From: Guptibacillus algicola | GTDB taxonomy: Bacteria; Bacillota; Bacilli; Bacillales; Guptibacillaceae | Reading direction: 5' to 3' | Assembly (NCBI RefSeq): GCF_020171805.1 | Contig: NZ_JAIVAF010000003.1 | Location: 868,001-932,000, forward strand | DNA length: 64,000 nt | Part shown: positions 1 through 9,615 of the stretch, piece after piece | How the letters are laid out: each line of letters opens with the position of its first letter | How positions within the stretch are numbered: the first letter of the stretch is position 1 | The notes under the pieces: model-generated | Databases searched by the model: none | Seen by the model: only the letters and a program-made list of their open reading frames with translations | Told to the model about the DNA's origin: nothing | Made by a program: the position numbers and the translations under genes

Positions 1-927
1 GTTCATCTAGAAGATTCCAAACTGAAACAATCTCCTTTCGATGAAGAATCGTTTCGAAATGAATTAGACAAGCATGGTGATTCTCTACTTGTCATTTCAG
101 ATGACGATCTTGTCAAAGTACATATGCATACGGAATACCCTGGTAACATCATGACATATGCACAGAACTTCGGGAGCTTGATCAAGATTAAGATAGAGAA
201 TATGCGTGAGCAACATTCGGCTATTCTTAACGAAGAGAAATCTTCACCTGAACCAGTTTCTGCTGAGCGAAAGAAATATGGCATCATCACGGTATCGATG
301 GGTGATGGCATTGCAGAATTGTTTAAAAGTCTAGGTGCAAGTTACGTAATCTCTGGTGGTCAAACAATGAATCCTAGTACAGAAGATATCGTAAAGGCGA
401 TCGAGGAAGTAAACGCTGATAATATCATCATTCTTCCGAACAATAGCAATATTGTAATGACAGCAGAGCAAGCTGCTTCTGTGGTTGAAGAGAATGTCGT
501 AGTCATTCCTTCAAAGACGGTTCCTCAAGGAATAGCAAGCTTACTTGGATTCAATCCATCTGCTGACATTGAAGAAAATGGTACAGCTATGAAAGACAGC
601 ATGTCTGAAGTGAAATCAGGTCAAGTCACGTTTGCGGTTAGAGACACTCAAATCGATGGTGTTTCAATATCGAAAGATGACTTTATGGGCATTTCTGATG
701 GAAAGATCGTTGTTTCTGAATCAGATCGATTTGAAGTTGCAAAAGAACTCCTTCAATCAATGGTCGGTGAAGATGATGAGATCATTACGATCATCTACGG
801 AGAAGATACCGATAAGGAAGAAGCTGAACGTCTTGTTTCTTTCATTGAAGAGAACTTTGAAGAAGTTGAAGTTGAGCTTCACGAAGGCAAGCAGCCAATC
901 TATCCTTACATTGTTTCTGTAGAATAA
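1..927 (+). CDS. fakA: Fatty acid kinase subunit FakA, C-terminal part (5' end outside window)
   Basis: The reading frame is open from base 1 to the stop at 927, so 308 residues of a protein of about 550 are visible. FakA (YloV) is the ATP-binding subunit that works with a FakB carrier to phosphorylate exogenous fatty acids for phospholipid synthesis. The N-terminal DhaL-type kinase domain lies upstream of the window. What is seen is the middle region and the C-terminal domain, with the family stretches ISGGQTMNPSTEDIV and IILPNNSNIVMTAEQA. It sits directly before sdaAB-sdaAA-recG, as in Bacillus subtilis. Confident family call from sequence and synteny. Confidence 0.95.
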   Translation, partial: VHLEDSKLKQSPFDEESFRNELDKHGDSLLVISDDDLVKVHMHTEYPGNIMTYAQNFGSLIKIKIENMREQHSAILNEEKSSPEPVSAERKKYGIITVSMGDGIAELFKSLGASYVISGGQTMNPSTEDIVKAIEEVNADNIIILPNNSNIVMTAEQAASVVEENVVVIPSKTVPQGIASLLGFNPSADIEENGTAMKDSMSEVKSGQVTFAVRDTQIDGVSISKDDFMGISDGKIVVSESDRFEVAKELLQSMVGEDDEIITIIYGEDTDKEEAERLVSFIEENFEEVEVELHEGKQPIYPYIVSVE

Positions 928-944
928 AGCTAATAGGTATTAAG

Positions 945-985
945 CAGAAAAAGAAACGTGGCACATGCCAGGTTTTCTTTTTCTG
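945..985 (+). terminator. Long hairpin between fakA and sdaAB
   Basis: A 12-bp perfect stem (945-956 with 974-985) encloses a second short TGGC/GCCA stem at 959-970. The 3' arm is T-rich (TTTTCTTTTTCTG), so it could end fakA transcription, although no separate T-run follows the stem. It ends about 50 nt before the sdaAB start. Confidence 0.5.
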
Positions 986-1038
986 TAATCTATGAACCAC
1001 GTGTTCACACCGTGTACATAATGAAAGGTGGAGTCGAT

Positions 1039-1701
1039 GTGAAGTTTCGCAGCGTCTTTGATATTATTGGTCCTGTCATGATCGGGCCTTCAAGTTCTCA
1101 TACTGCAGGTGCAGCAAGAATCGGACGAGTTGCAAGACACCTATTTGGTCGAGAACCAGAAAGTATAACGATTTCTTTATATGGTTCATTCGCAAAAACA
1201 TACAAAGGTCACGGTACAGATGTGGCGTTAGTAGGTGGCGTCCTTGATTTTGATACGTTCGATGAACGAATTGTGAATGCGCTTACAATAGCGAAAGAGA
1301 AAAAGATTAAAGTGCGCTTCATAGAGGAGGATGCGGTCACAGATCATCCGAACACTGCAAGAGTTCATCTGAAAGATGACAAAGGTGAGCTCGAACTAGT
1401 AGGGATCTCAATCGGCGGTGGAAAGATGGAAGTGATCGAACTAAATGGATTTGCGCTTGGCTTATCTGGTAACAGTCCTGCGATACTCGTCGTTCACAAT
1501 GATCGGTTCGGTGCAATTGCTGGCGTGTCTAACTTACTAGCGAAGCACGAAATCAATATCGGTCATATGAATGTTTCAAGGAAAGAGAAGGGGAAAGAAG
1601 CTCTCATGACGATCGAAGTTGATCAGAACATTCCACAAGTTGTTCTTGATGAAGTCGAATCGCTTCCGAATATTCTCCAAGTAGCAAAAATAAGTGAGTA
1701 A
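1039..1701 (+). CDS. sdaAB: L-serine dehydratase, iron-sulfur dependent, beta subunit
   Basis: This is one half of the two-subunit L-serine deaminase that converts L-serine to pyruvate and ammonia. The N-terminal part holds the family motif GPVMIGPSSSHTAGAARIG. The C-terminal part (about residues 145-220) is an ACT-like domain (FGAIAGVSNLLAKHEINIGH), as expected for allosteric control by serine. A longer reading frame opens at 958, but the GTG at 1039 has a ribosome site (AAAGGTGG, 1024-1031) at good spacing and gives the usual start VKFRSVFDIIGPVM and a length of 220 residues. It is followed 20 nt later by sdaAA. Confidence 0.95.
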   Translation: MKFRSVFDIIGPVMIGPSSSHTAGAARIGRVARHLFGREPESITISLYGSFAKTYKGHGTDVALVGGVLDFDTFDERIVNALTIAKEKKIKVRFIEEDAVTDHPNTARVHLKDDKGELELVGISIGGGKMEVIELNGFALGLSGNSPAILVVHNDRFGAIAGVSNLLAKHEINIGHMNVSRKEKGKEALMTIEVDQNIPQVVLDEVESLPNILQVAKISE

Positions 1702-1721
1702 CGTAAATAGGAGGTATAGCT

Positions 1722-2609
1722 ATGTTTCGTAATGTAGCAGAATTAGTTGAGCTTGCCCAATCTAGAAATGTACCAGTTTCAGAAATTATGATTGAACAAG
1801 AAATGGACGTAAGAAGTTCAACGCGTGAACAAGTCGTTGGTCAGATGGAAAGAAATCTTGAGGTTATGGAACAAGCGGTTGAGCGAGGCATTACTGAAGA
1901 CGTTCGCTCTCATTCTGGCTTAACAGGTGGAGACGCTGTTCTTCTTCAAAATTACTTGAAGTCAGGGAAGTCACTTTCAGGGGAAACGATGTTAGACGCA
2001 GTAAGTAAGGCGATGGCAACGAATGAAGTAAACGCCGCGATGGGAACAATTTGCGCAACACCTACGGCAGGATCAGCGGGAGTTGTACCAGGAACATTAT
2101 TTGCGATTAGAGAAAAAATCAACCCAACGAAAGAGCAAATGGTTCGCTATCTCTTTACATCAGGAGCTTTTGGGTTTGTTGTTGCTAACAATGCTTCCAT
2201 TTCAGGAGCAGCTGGAGGATGTCAGGCTGAAGTAGGTTCAGCAACAGGGATGGCCGCTGCTGCTATCGTAGAGCTAATGGGAGGGACACCTGAGCAGTCT
2301 TCACATGCTTTTGCGATCGCGCTTAAAAATATGCTTGGTTTAGTTTGTGACCCTGTAGCAGGGCTCGTAGAAGTACCGTGCGTTAAACGAAATGCGATGG
2401 GAGCTTCGAACGCTCTTGTAGCTGCGGATATGTCACTCGCTGGAATAACGAGCCGCATACCTTGTGATGAAGTAATCGACGCAATGTATAAGATTGGACA
2501 AACGATGCCATCTGCACTGCGTGAAACTGCGCAAGGAGGCTTAGCAGCTACCCCGACAGGGCGAGAATTAGAAGCCAGAATTTTTGGAGTATCTCTAGAT
2601 AAGAAATGA
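1722..2609 (+). CDS. sdaAA: L-serine dehydratase, iron-sulfur dependent, alpha subunit
   Basis: The catalytic [4Fe-4S] subunit of serine dehydratase, 295 residues, partner of the SdaAB just upstream. Conserved cysteines are visible at residues 111 (CATPTAGSAG), 167 (GCQAEVGSA), 209 and 220 (CDPVAGLVEVPC); three of this set are expected to bind the cluster. A good ribosome site (GGAGG) precedes the ATG. The stop codon lies only 4 nt before the recG start, which suggests translational coupling in one operon. Confidence 0.95.
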   Translation: MFRNVAELVELAQSRNVPVSEIMIEQEMDVRSSTREQVVGQMERNLEVMEQAVERGITEDVRSHSGLTGGDAVLLQNYLKSGKSLSGETMLDAVSKAMATNEVNAAMGTICATPTAGSAGVVPGTLFAIREKINPTKEQMVRYLFTSGAFGFVVANNASISGAAGGCQAEVGSATGMAAAAIVELMGGTPEQSSHAFAIALKNMLGLVCDPVAGLVEVPCVKRNAMGASNALVAADMSLAGITSRIPCDEVIDAMYKIGQTMPSALRETAQGGLAATPTGRELEARIFGVSLDKK

Positions 2610-2613
2610 GTGA

Positions 2614-4647
2614 ATGATGTTGAGCGAAGTCACGAAAATAAAAGGTATAGGTGATGAGAAAGCTGCTTCTCTATCATCGATCGGGATCAATAGCGTCTCC
2701 GATCTACTAGAGTATTTCCCTTTTCGATATGAAGACTATGAACTGAAAGATCTAGCTGACGTAAAGCATGAAGAACGTGCTACGCTCGAAGGGAAAGTTC
2801 ATAGTGAACCTGTCGTTCGATACTACGGAAAGAAGAAATCTAGACTGTCTGTAAGGCTGTTAGTGGGAAGGTTCCTCATTACAGCCGTTTTTTTTAATCG
2901 CGCTTTTCTAAAAAAACAATTCACGCTCGGTCAGACAGTTACCGTCACAGGAAAGTGGGACCAGCATAAGATGACCCTTTCCGCTTCTGAGATTACGTTT
3001 TCTAGTCATGACCCAGATGGTACGATCGAGCCTGTTTATCCTGTTGGTGGAGATATTACGGTAAAAGCGATAAAACGGTATATCCAACTCGCCCTTAAAC
3101 AATTTTCACATGAAATTGAAGAATCTTTACCTCCTCAAATGCTTGAACGATACAAGTTGATGGATAAAAGAGAAGCTGTTGAAACCATGCATGCTCCACA
3201 ATCTCATGACCACTTGAAACAGGCGAGAAGAAGGTTTGTTTACGAAGAGTTACTTCAATTTCAGTTGAAGATGCAGTTGTTTCGAAAGAGAGAGAGGGAA
3301 AATACGAAGGGCTCCTCTCATGTGTATAAAAAAAGTGATTTAGAAGCGTTTATTAGTAGTCTACCCTTCCCACTAACTGGTGCACAGAATCGAGTCGTCG
3401 AAGAAATTTTAAAAGATATGCAAAGTCCATACAGAATGAATCGCTTGCTTCAGGGTGATGTTGGCTCCGGTAAAACTGTAGTCGCTGCGATCGGGCTGTA
3501 TGCTACGTACCTTTCTGGAAATCAAGGAGCTCTTATGGTACCAACTGAGATCCTTGCTGAACAGCACTTTGAGTCATTTGAAGATCTTCTAGGAGATCGA
3601 CTGAACGTAGAGTTACTGACAGGATCTGTAAAAGGGAAGAAGCGAAGAGAGCTGCTTGAGCGGTTAGCAGCTGGGGAGATCGATCTATTGATCGGTACGC
3701 ACGCACTCATACAAGACGAAGTCGTGTTTAAGCATCTCGGTTTAGTCATTACTGATGAGCAGCATCGTTTTGGTGTTATGCAGAGAAGGGTGCTAAAAGA
3801 AAAAGGATTGACTCCTGATGTTCTGTATATGACGGCGACACCGATACCTAGAACACTCGCCATCTCTGTGTTTGGAGATATGGATGTTTCGACGATCGAT
3901 GAAATGCCTGCCGGAAGAAAACCAATCGAGACATATTGGGCGAAACCAGATATGCTTTCCCGCGTGCTCGATTTTGTGACGAAAGAACTCGATCAAGGTC
4001 GTCAGGGTTATGTAATCTGTCCTCTGATCGAGGAATCAGAGAAGCTCGATGTGCAAAATGCAATCGATGTTCACGCACAAATGCAAACGGCGCTTCCACA
4101 TTACAAGGTAGGATTAATGCATGGAAGATTAACTTCTGATGAAAAGGAAGCTGTAATGGAAGCCTACAGTGAAAATGATGTTCAGCTTCTAGTATCAACG
4201 ACGGTCGTGGAGGTTGGGGTAAACGTACCAAATGCGACGATTATGGTTATTTATGATGCTGAACGTTTCGGTTTGGCGCAGCTTCATCAGCTCCGAGGCC
4301 GAGTAGGTCGAGGGAAGGATCAGTCATATTGTATTTTACTTGCTGATCCAAAATCCGAAGTAGGGAAAGAGCGGATGCAGATCATGACTGAATCGAACGA
4401 TGGTTTTGTTTTGTCTCAGCGCGACTTAGAACTTCGAGGACCAGGTGACTTTTTTGGTAGGAAACAAAGTGGTTTACCAGAATTCAAAGTAGCAGATCTC
4501 GTTCATGATTACCGTGTACTTGAAGTTGCTCGTAATGATGCGAGTGCACTAGTTGAATCTACTGCTTTCTGGGAGGACGATGCTTATCGACCTCTTAGAA
4601 CCTACTTAACTAACGAGGGCGTTTTAAGCGGGGAAAAGCTTGATTAG
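2614..4647 (+). CDS. recG: ATP-dependent DNA helicase RecG
   Basis: Branched-DNA helicase that remodels stalled forks and Holliday junctions, 677 residues. The N-terminal wedge/OB region is followed by a superfamily 2 helicase core with Walker A GDVGSGKT (residues 281-288), DEQH box (381-384), MTATPIPRTLAI, and the TRG region LELRGPGDFFGRKQSG near the C-terminus. The start is not certain: ATGs at 2614 and 2617 and a TTG at 2620 all lie just after the sdaAA stop and no strong ribosome site is visible, so coupling to sdaAA is likely. Confidence 0.95.
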   Translation: MMLSEVTKIKGIGDEKAASLSSIGINSVSDLLEYFPFRYEDYELKDLADVKHEERATLEGKVHSEPVVRYYGKKKSRLSVRLLVGRFLITAVFFNRAFLKKQFTLGQTVTVTGKWDQHKMTLSASEITFSSHDPDGTIEPVYPVGGDITVKAIKRYIQLALKQFSHEIEESLPPQMLERYKLMDKREAVETMHAPQSHDHLKQARRRFVYEELLQFQLKMQLFRKRERENTKGSSHVYKKSDLEAFISSLPFPLTGAQNRVVEEILKDMQSPYRMNRLLQGDVGSGKTVVAAIGLYATYLSGNQGALMVPTEILAEQHFESFEDLLGDRLNVELLTGSVKGKKRRELLERLAAGEIDLLIGTHALIQDEVVFKHLGLVITDEQHRFGVMQRRVLKEKGLTPDVLYMTATPIPRTLAISVFGDMDVSTIDEMPAGRKPIETYWAKPDMLSRVLDFVTKELDQGRQGYVICPLIEESEKLDVQNAIDVHAQMQTALPHYKVGLMHGRLTSDEKEAVMEAYSENDVQLLVSTTVVEVGVNVPNATIMVIYDAERFGLAQLHQLRGRVGRGKDQSYCILLADPKSEVGKERMQIMTESNDGFVLSQRDLELRGPGDFFGRKQSGLPEFKVADLVHDYRVLEVARNDASALVESTAFWEDDAYRPLRTYLTNEGVLSGEKLD

Positions 4648-4648
4648 C

Positions 4649-4677
4649 TTGCAAAATCACGCCTGCCATTATATACT
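4649..4677 (+). promoter_or_regulatory. Sigma-A promoter of the fapR operon
   Basis: The -35 box TTGCAA (4649-4654) and -10 box TATACT (4672-4677) are 17 bp apart. The predicted start point falls inside the FapR-type operator just downstream. Confidence 0.8.
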
Positions 4678-4682
4678 ACGTT

Positions 4683-4699
4683 TTAGGACCTAGTCATAA
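4683..4699 (+). promoter_or_regulatory. FapR operator at the fapR promoter
   Basis: TTAGGACCTAGTCATAA is an imperfect inverted repeat close to the known FapR operator (TTAGTACCTGATACTAA type). It begins 5 bp after the -10 box and covers the expected start site, which is the arrangement of the autoregulated fapR operon in Bacillus subtilis. In that system malonyl-CoA releases FapR from the site. Binding here is inferred from sequence match and position. Confidence 0.75.
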
Positions 4700-4707
4700 G
4701 ACTGAGA

Positions 4708-4733
4708 TAAAGAGGATCATTCGATCCTCTTTA
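4708..4733 (+). other. Perfect hairpin in the fapR leader
   Basis: An 11-bp perfect stem (TAAAGAGGATC with GATCCTCTTTA) closes a 4-nt ATTC loop. It lies downstream of the fapR promoter and about 35 nt before the fapR start. No long T-run follows. It may be the recG terminator for transcripts coming from upstream, or a leader element of fapR. Confidence 0.6.
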
Positions 4734-4768
4734 TCCGTTTATTAATGCTAGATAGGCGGCGGTAGAAA

Positions 4769-5326
4769 ATGAAAAGGAGCAAGAAAGAGCGTCAACGGTT
4801 ATTAAAAGAAACCATTGATAACACACCTTTTATTACTGATGAAGATCTTGCTGATAAATTTAGTGTGAGCATTCAAACGATAAGGTTGGACAGACTCGAG
4901 CTTTCGATTCCTGAATTACGAGAACGAATCAAATATGTTGCACAGCAGCAGTTTGATGAGGTTAAAGCTCTCCCGATGGAAGAAGTAATCGGTCAGGTGA
5001 TTGATTTACAGCTTGATGAAAGTGCCATTTCAATTCTAGATATCAGACCAGAGCATGTTTTTTCTAGAAACAAGATTGCTAGGGGTCATCATCTGTTTGC
5101 GCAGGCGAACTCACTAGCAGTGGCGATTATCAACGACGAGCTCGCTTTAACTGCGAAAGCTAACATTCGTTTTTCAAGACAGGTGAACGAAGGAGAGCGA
5201 GTTATAGCAAAAGCAAACGTAACAGACAATAGTAAAGGAAGAACGACAGTAGAAGTTAATAGCTTCGTTCAAAACGAAACCGTATTTTCCGGTGAGTTTG
5301 TCATGTATCGCTCTACCAAACCCTGA
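4769..5326 (+). CDS. fapR: Fatty acid biosynthesis transcriptional repressor FapR
   Basis: Global repressor of fatty acid and phospholipid genes in Bacilli, 185 residues. The N-terminal helix-turn-helix (around residues 18-40, [20 protein letters not shown]) is joined to a hot-dog fold effector domain that binds malonyl-CoA in characterised members. It heads the cluster plsX-fabD-fabG-acpP, and a matching operator lies at its own promoter, so feedback control by malonyl-CoA of the whole cluster is likely. plsX starts 17 nt downstream. Confidence 0.95.
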   Translation: MKRSKKERQRLLKETIDNTPFITDEDLADKFSVSIQTIRLDRLELSIPELRERIKYVAQQQFDEVKALPMEEVIGQVIDLQLDESAISILDIRPEHVFSRNKIARGHHLFAQANSLAVAIINDELALTAKANIRFSRQVNEGERVIAKANVTDNSKGRTTVEVNSFVQNETVFSGEFVMYRSTKP

Positions 5327-5343
5327 AAGGATGCTGAACTAAC

Positions 5344-6345
5344 ATGAGACTTGCAATAGATGCGATGGGTGGAGACAACGCCCCGCAAGCAATCATAGAT
5401 GGTGTTCATGAAGCACTCGAAGCCTATAAAGATCTGTCTGTAACCATCGTTGGAGATGAAAACCAAATCAACCCCTTACTAACAGACAGTAAAGAGCGAA
5501 TAACAGTATTACATACAGATGAATACATAACGTCAGAAGATCAACCAGTACGTGCAGCTAGGAGAAAGAAGAAAGCATCGATGGTATTAGCAGTGAACGA
5601 AGTGAAAGAAGGAAGAGCAGATGCCTGTATTTCTGCTGGAAATACAGGTGCCCTAATGGCAGCTGGCCTATTGTATGTTGGTCGCATCGAAGGTATCGAA
5701 AGACCAGGTCTGGCCCCTACACTTCCAACCATCGATGAAAAAGGGTTTCTACTACTCGATGTAGGTGCAAATATGGATTCAAAGCCAGAGCACTTGCTTC
5801 AATATGCACACATGGGCTCCGTATATGCTGAGAAAGTCCGAGGGATTGAATCTCCTAGGATCGGCTTACTGAACATCGGTACAGAAGAAGGAAAAGGGAA
5901 CGAACTCAGTAAACAAGCTTTCACGTTACTACAAGAAAGCGGATTAAACTTTGTTGGGAACGTTGAATCTAGAGATATTCTAAGTAATGCAGCAGATGTT
6001 GTTGTATGCGATGGTTTCTCAGGAAATCTAGTACTAAAAACAATCGAAGGAACAGCACTAACGATGTTCACAATGCTGAAGGAAGAGCTTACAAGCTCAT
6101 TCACAAGTAAAATGGCAGCAGGAGTGCTGAAGCCGAAATTGAAAAACCTCAAAAACAAACTAGACTATTCCGAGTATGGCGGAGCTGGATTATTTGGCCT
6201 GCGCGCTCCAGTGATTAAAGCGCACGGCTCATCGAATGGACGAGCAGTTTTCAGTGCAATTAAACAGGCTAGAATGATGGTAACAGGAAACGTCGTAACT
6301 GAAATCAAATCTTCTCTTGAAGAGAAGCAGGAAGGAGATCAGTAA
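5344..6345 (+). CDS. plsX: Phosphate acyltransferase PlsX
   Basis: Makes acyl-phosphate from acyl-ACP, the first committed step of phosphatidic acid synthesis in Gram-positive bacteria, at the membrane surface. The protein has 333 residues, with the family start [12 protein letters not shown] and the conserved stretches [15 protein letters not shown] and [17 protein letters not shown]. Its stop codon overlaps the fabD start by one base (TAATG), a sign of coupled translation within the FapR regulon. Confidence 0.96.
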   Translation: MRLAIDAMGGDNAPQAIIDGVHEALEAYKDLSVTIVGDENQINPLLTDSKERITVLHTDEYITSEDQPVRAARRKKKASMVLAVNEVKEGRADACISAGNTGALMAAGLLYVGRIEGIERPGLAPTLPTIDEKGFLLLDVGANMDSKPEHLLQYAHMGSVYAEKVRGIESPRIGLLNIGTEEGKGNELSKQAFTLLQESGLNFVGNVESRDILSNAADVVVCDGFSGNLVLKTIEGTALTMFTMLKEELTSSFTSKMAAGVLKPKLKNLKNKLDYSEYGGAGLFGLRAPVIKAHGSSNGRAVFSAIKQARMMVTGNVVTEIKSSLEEKQEGDQ

Positions 6346-7286
6346 TGGGAAAAACAGCATTTTTATTTCCAGGACAAGGAGCACAAGCGGTAGGAATGGG
6401 GAATGACTTTCGTGAAGTGTATTCCGCTTCAGAAAACATTTTCAAAGAAGCAGATAACCGCCTTGATTATGATCTAACTAAGCTAATCATGAATGGCCCG
6501 ATGGAAACTTTAACGAAAACAGAAAACACACAGCCAGCGATTGTAACAGCGAGCGTAGCGGTTTTGGAAGCTTTACGAGAGAAAGGGATTACTGCAGATT
6601 ACACTGCTGGGCATAGCCTTGGAGAGTATTCCGCTCTAGTCGCTTCTGGGTCTCTATCGTTCTCTGATGCTGTCTATGCAGTTAGAAACAGAGGTCTTTA
6701 CATGGAGGAAGCTGTTCCTGCAGGTGAAGGTGCTATGGCAGCGATTATGGGAATGGATCGTGAAGAGCTGCAGGCGATTGTAGAAGACGTATCAGAAACA
6801 ACTGACACAGTTCAGCTAGCAAACTTGAATAGCCCTGGACAAATTGTCATTTCTGGTGCGAAAGCTGGTGTGGAGAAAGCTTCAGAAGTAGCGAAAGAAA
6901 AAGGAGCTAGAAGGGTCATTCCTCTTCAGGTTAGTGGACCGTTTCATTCAATCTTGATGAAACCTGCTGCAGATAAAATGTCTGCGATTTTAGATTCGAT
7001 TACGATCTCAGATGCTACTGTACCGGTAATTGCAAACGTTTCTGCAGAACCTAGTACATCAGCAGAAGAAATCAAAAACAACTTATTGCAGCAGATTTAT
7101 TCACCAGTACTTTTTGAAGACACAATTCGAAAATTGATGGAACTAGGTGTAGACCGATTTATTGAAGTTGGTCCAGGGAACGTATTGTCAGGTCTTGTGA
7201 AGAAAGTAAATCGTCGCGCTTTTGTTCATGCTGTGAGTACACCAGAGCAGCTTGATCAATTAGTAGAAAAGCTAGGGGAGGAATAA
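6345..7286 (+). CDS. fabD: Malonyl-CoA:ACP transacylase FabD
   Basis: Transfers malonyl from CoA to acyl carrier protein to supply chain-elongation units. Of 313 residues, the nucleophile is Ser91 in GHSLGEYSA and the catalytic histidine is His201 in VSGPFHS. The N-terminal FLFPGQGAQ motif is intact. It overlaps plsX by one base and is followed by fabG after 2 nt, so the three genes form one coupled unit. Confidence 0.97.
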   Translation: MGKTAFLFPGQGAQAVGMGNDFREVYSASENIFKEADNRLDYDLTKLIMNGPMETLTKTENTQPAIVTASVAVLEALREKGITADYTAGHSLGEYSALVASGSLSFSDAVYAVRNRGLYMEEAVPAGEGAMAAIMGMDREELQAIVEDVSETTDTVQLANLNSPGQIVISGAKAGVEKASEVAKEKGARRVIPLQVSGPFHSILMKPAADKMSAILDSITISDATVPVIANVSAEPSTSAEEIKNNLLQQIYSPVLFEDTIRKLMELGVDRFIEVGPGNVLSGLVKKVNRRAFVHAVSTPEQLDQLVEKLGEE

Positions 7287-7288
7287 AC

Positions 7289-8029
7289 ATGGCAGAGAAA
7301 AAATCGGCACTCGTAACAGGTGGATCTCGCGGAATCGGACGTGCGATTGCACTCGAACTTGCATCGGAAGGGATGAATGTAGCTGTTAACTATGCTGGAA
7401 GTGAAGCGAAAGCAAACGCAGTTGTAGACGAAATTAAAGCAGCTGGAGGCCATGCCATTGCAATCCAAGCAAACGTTGGGAACATGGATGAAGTCCAAGG
7501 AATGATGAAGGAAGTTATTGCTGAATTCGGAAGCCTAGAAGTATTGGTTAACAACGCAGGTATAACAAGAGATAACTTATTGATGCGTATGAAGGAACAA
7601 GAGTGGGATGACGTAATCAATACAAATCTAAAAGGTGTCTTTAACTGTACGAAATCCGTTACTCGCCAAATGATGAAACAGCGATACGGTCGCATCATTA
7701 ATGTGGCTTCTGTTGTTGGTGTTGCAGGAAATGCGGGGCAGGCTAACTATGTAGCTGCAAAAGCTGGTGTAATCGGATTAACGAAAACAACAGCAAAAGA
7801 ACTTGCGAGTCGTAATATTACAGTTAATGCTCTTGCGCCTGGGTTCATCGAAACGGATATGACAGACGAATTATCAGATGAAGTGAAGAGTGGAATGAAG
7901 GGGCAGATTCCTCTTGGTAGACTTGGCGCTGCAGAGGATATTGCAAAAGCAGTTAAGTTTCTGTCATCTGATGATGCGAATTATATCACCGGCCAGACGC
8001 TTCATATTGACGGTGGAATGGTAATGTAA
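7289..8029 (+). CDS. fabG: 3-oxoacyl-ACP reductase FabG
   Basis: NADPH-dependent reductase of the fatty acid elongation cycle, a short-chain dehydrogenase of 246 residues. The cofactor motif [12 protein letters not shown] spans residues 10-21, NNAG is at 88-91, and the catalytic Ser141, Tyr154 and Lys158 are present. The ribosome site GGGGAGG lies inside the end of fabD. acpP follows after a 74-nt gap that holds a second promoter. Confidence 0.97.
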   Translation: MAEKKSALVTGGSRGIGRAIALELASEGMNVAVNYAGSEAKANAVVDEIKAAGGHAIAIQANVGNMDEVQGMMKEVIAEFGSLEVLVNNAGITRDNLLMRMKEQEWDDVINTNLKGVFNCTKSVTRQMMKQRYGRIINVASVVGVAGNAGQANYVAAKAGVIGLTKTTAKELASRNITVNALAPGFIETDMTDELSDEVKSGMKGQIPLGRLGAAEDIAKAVKFLSSDDANYITGQTLHIDGGMVM

Positions 8030-8042
8030 CAGAAGAGAAAAA

Positions 8043-8080
8043 TTGTACATCTAGTTTTTTTACTTTATATATCCTATAAT
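8043..8080 (+). promoter_or_regulatory. Probable internal promoter for acpP
   Basis: TTGTAC (8043-8048) is 17 bp from TATATA (8066-8071), and a perfect TATAAT (8075-8080) lies slightly further on. Extra transcription of acpP from its own promoter fits the high demand for carrier protein. Which -10 box is used cannot be told from the sequence. Confidence 0.5.
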
Positions 8081-8103
8081 AGCTTGAGGGGAGGTGAGTT
8101 ATA

Positions 8104-8337
8104 ATGGCAGATACACTAGAGCGTGTAACAAAAATCATCGTAGATCGTCTTGGAGTTGAAGCAGCTGAAGTTAAACCTGAAGCTTCTTTTAAAGATGACC
8201 TTGGTGCCGATTCCCTTGATGTAGTGGAATTAGTTATGGAGCTTGAAGATGAGTTTGACATGGAAATCTCAGACGAGGACGCTGAGAAGATCGTAACAGT
8301 TGGCGATGTAATTGATTACATAAATAGCCAAAATTAA
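8104..8337 (+). CDS. acpP: Acyl carrier protein
   Basis: Small acidic carrier protein of 77 residues that holds growing acyl chains. The phosphopantetheine attachment site is Ser37 in [10 protein letters not shown]. The ribosome site GGGGAGGTG is strong. It is the last gene of the fapR-plsX-fabD-fabG-acpP cluster, with a GC-rich hairpin downstream. Confidence 0.98.
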   Translation: MADTLERVTKIIVDRLGVEAAEVKPEASFKDDLGADSLDVVELVMELEDEFDMEISDEDAEKIVTVGDVIDYINSQN

Positions 8338-8369
8338 TGTTCAGGATGTTCCTGGATTTGTGGATTAAG

Positions 8370-8394
8370 GCCCCGTAAACGCGGGGCTTTATTC
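8370..8394 (+). terminator. Terminator after acpP
   Basis: GCCCCG and CGGGGC (8370-8375 and 8382-8387) form a 6-bp GC stem with a 6-nt loop, followed by an imperfect T-rich tail. It separates acpP from rnc. Confidence 0.65.
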
Positions 8395-8435
8395 CCTTTG
8401 TATGTAGAAGATATTGATTAGTCGTGGAGGTATCT

Positions 8436-9227
8436 ATGTCCAAATCACACAAACACTCACATAAAACAAAAAGACGTTTTAAGCCTAAGCATTCACGACA
8501 ACTCGTGGTTGGGGACACTGAGAAAGAAAAGTTCGCTTTGTTTCTTAAGGAAATCAATGTTTCCTTTAATAATGAACAACTTCTCTACCAGGCATTTACT
8601 CATTCATCGTATGTGAATGAGCATCGACTGCATCCGCAGATGGATAATGAACGTCTAGAATTTCTAGGTGATGCTGTACTTGAACTTACAATATCACGGT
8701 ACCTGTTTGAAAAATATCCGAATATGAGTGAGGGAGAATTAACGAAGCTAAGGGCTGCCATCGTGTGTGAGCCATCGCTTGTCCAATTCGCTAACGATCT
8801 CAATTTCGGACACCTTGTGCTTCTAGGTAAGGGCGAGGAAATGACGGGTGGCAGAGCAAGACCAGCGCTTCTTGCCGATGTGTTCGAATCATTTGTATGT
8901 GCATTGTATCTTGATCAAGGCATAGAAGTCGTCTTTGACTTTCTAGAGAAATTCGTCTATCCAAAAATTAACGCCGGTGCTTTTTCTCATGTGATGGATT
9001 ACAAAAGCCAGCTACAAGAAGTCATTCAACGTGAAAGCCTTGGGGTCATAGACTATGTCATTACAGATGAAAAAGGGCCAGCGCATAATCGTGAATTTGC
9101 GTCCAAAGTAACACTTAACGGAGCTGACCTGGGACTTGGAGTAGGTCGATCGAAAAAAGAAGCTGAACAAAAAGCTGCCGAACAAGCGCTTCTTAACTTA
9201 AAAGAACGTAATGAAAAAGAATCCTGA
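8436..9227 (+). CDS. rnc: Ribonuclease III
   Basis: Double-strand-specific endoribonuclease for rRNA and mRNA processing, 263 residues. The catalytic signature [14 protein letters not shown] is at residues 71-84. A C-terminal double-stranded RNA-binding domain includes [16 protein letters not shown] and [20 protein letters not shown] at 8424 is in frame, but GGAGG (8426-8430) sits 5 nt before the ATG at 8436, which gives the usual MSK start. It precedes smc as in other Bacilli, except that a minus-strand gene separates the two here. Confidence 0.96.
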   Translation: MSKSHKHSHKTKRRFKPKHSRQLVVGDTEKEKFALFLKEINVSFNNEQLLYQAFTHSSYVNEHRLHPQMDNERLEFLGDAVLELTISRYLFEKYPNMSEGELTKLRAAIVCEPSLVQFANDLNFGHLVLLGKGEEMTGGRARPALLADVFESFVCALYLDQGIEVVFDFLEKFVYPKINAGAFSHVMDYKSQLQEVIQRESLGVIDYVITDEKGPAHNREFASKVTLNGADLGLGVGRSKKEAEQKAAEQALLNLKERNEKES

Positions 9228-9244
9228 TGTACAGGATTCTTTTT
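9214..9244 (+). terminator. Bidirectional terminator between rnc and the DUF1128 gene
   Basis: A 9-bp stem (AGAATCCTG at 9218-9226 with CAGGATTCT at 9232-9240) is flanked by A5 on the left and T5 on the right. It can therefore stop transcription from rnc on the + strand and from the converging gene on the - strand. The left arm overlaps the last codons of rnc. Confidence 0.8.
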
Positions 9245-9264
9245 ACTTATGTGCTGTTTTCAAT

Positions 9265-9489
9265 TTAAGCAGTACGTAGTTTACCTAGTTCTGCTAGTAA
9301 CGCCTGCATTTCACCTGGTGTTAGCGAATCTTTTTTATTGACCATCGTATAGATTTCGTGAATGTCTTCATAAGTAGAGAGGTCAAAAGATTCTGGTTTG
9401 ATCATGGAAGAGTTAATGACTTGAAGCTTTTCTTTAATGCCTTCAACCATAAACGTAAGGTTTTCTTCTGTCTTGTTAGATAGATCCAT
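9265..9489 (-). CDS. DUF1128 (UPF0435, YfkK-like) protein
   Basis: A 74-residue protein similar to the Bacillus YfkK/UPF0435 family, recognisable by SMIKPESFDLSTYEDIHEIY and LTPGEMQALLAELGKLR. Function is unknown. It is mostly helical, with no membrane segment or signal. The start is taken at the ATG at 9489 because AGGTGG lies 5 nt upstream; a GTG three codons earlier is poorly placed. It is the only minus-strand gene in the window and converges on rnc. In Bacillus subtilis the homologue lies elsewhere, so this is a local rearrangement. Confidence 0.85.
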   Translation of the reverse strand: MDLSNKTEENLTFMVEGIKEKLQVINSSMIKPESFDLSTYEDIHEIYTMVNKKDSLTPGEMQALLAELGKLRTA

Positions 9490-9586
9490 TCGTACCACCT
9501 GCCTTTTTGCACAATCTGTCTGCTCTGACCCAATATTTTAGTGAAAGGTCATTTTGAGCTTTTATTATTGTAACATGGATAACGCC

Positions 9587-9615
9587 TTGTATCGTAGGCT
9601 ATAGGAATTTATGAT
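9587..9615 (+). promoter_or_regulatory. Promoter of smc
   Basis: TTGTAT (9587-9592) and TATGAT (9610-9615) are 17 bp apart, about 75 nt before the smc start. smc needs its own promoter here because the minus-strand gene breaks the link with rnc. Confidence 0.7.
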
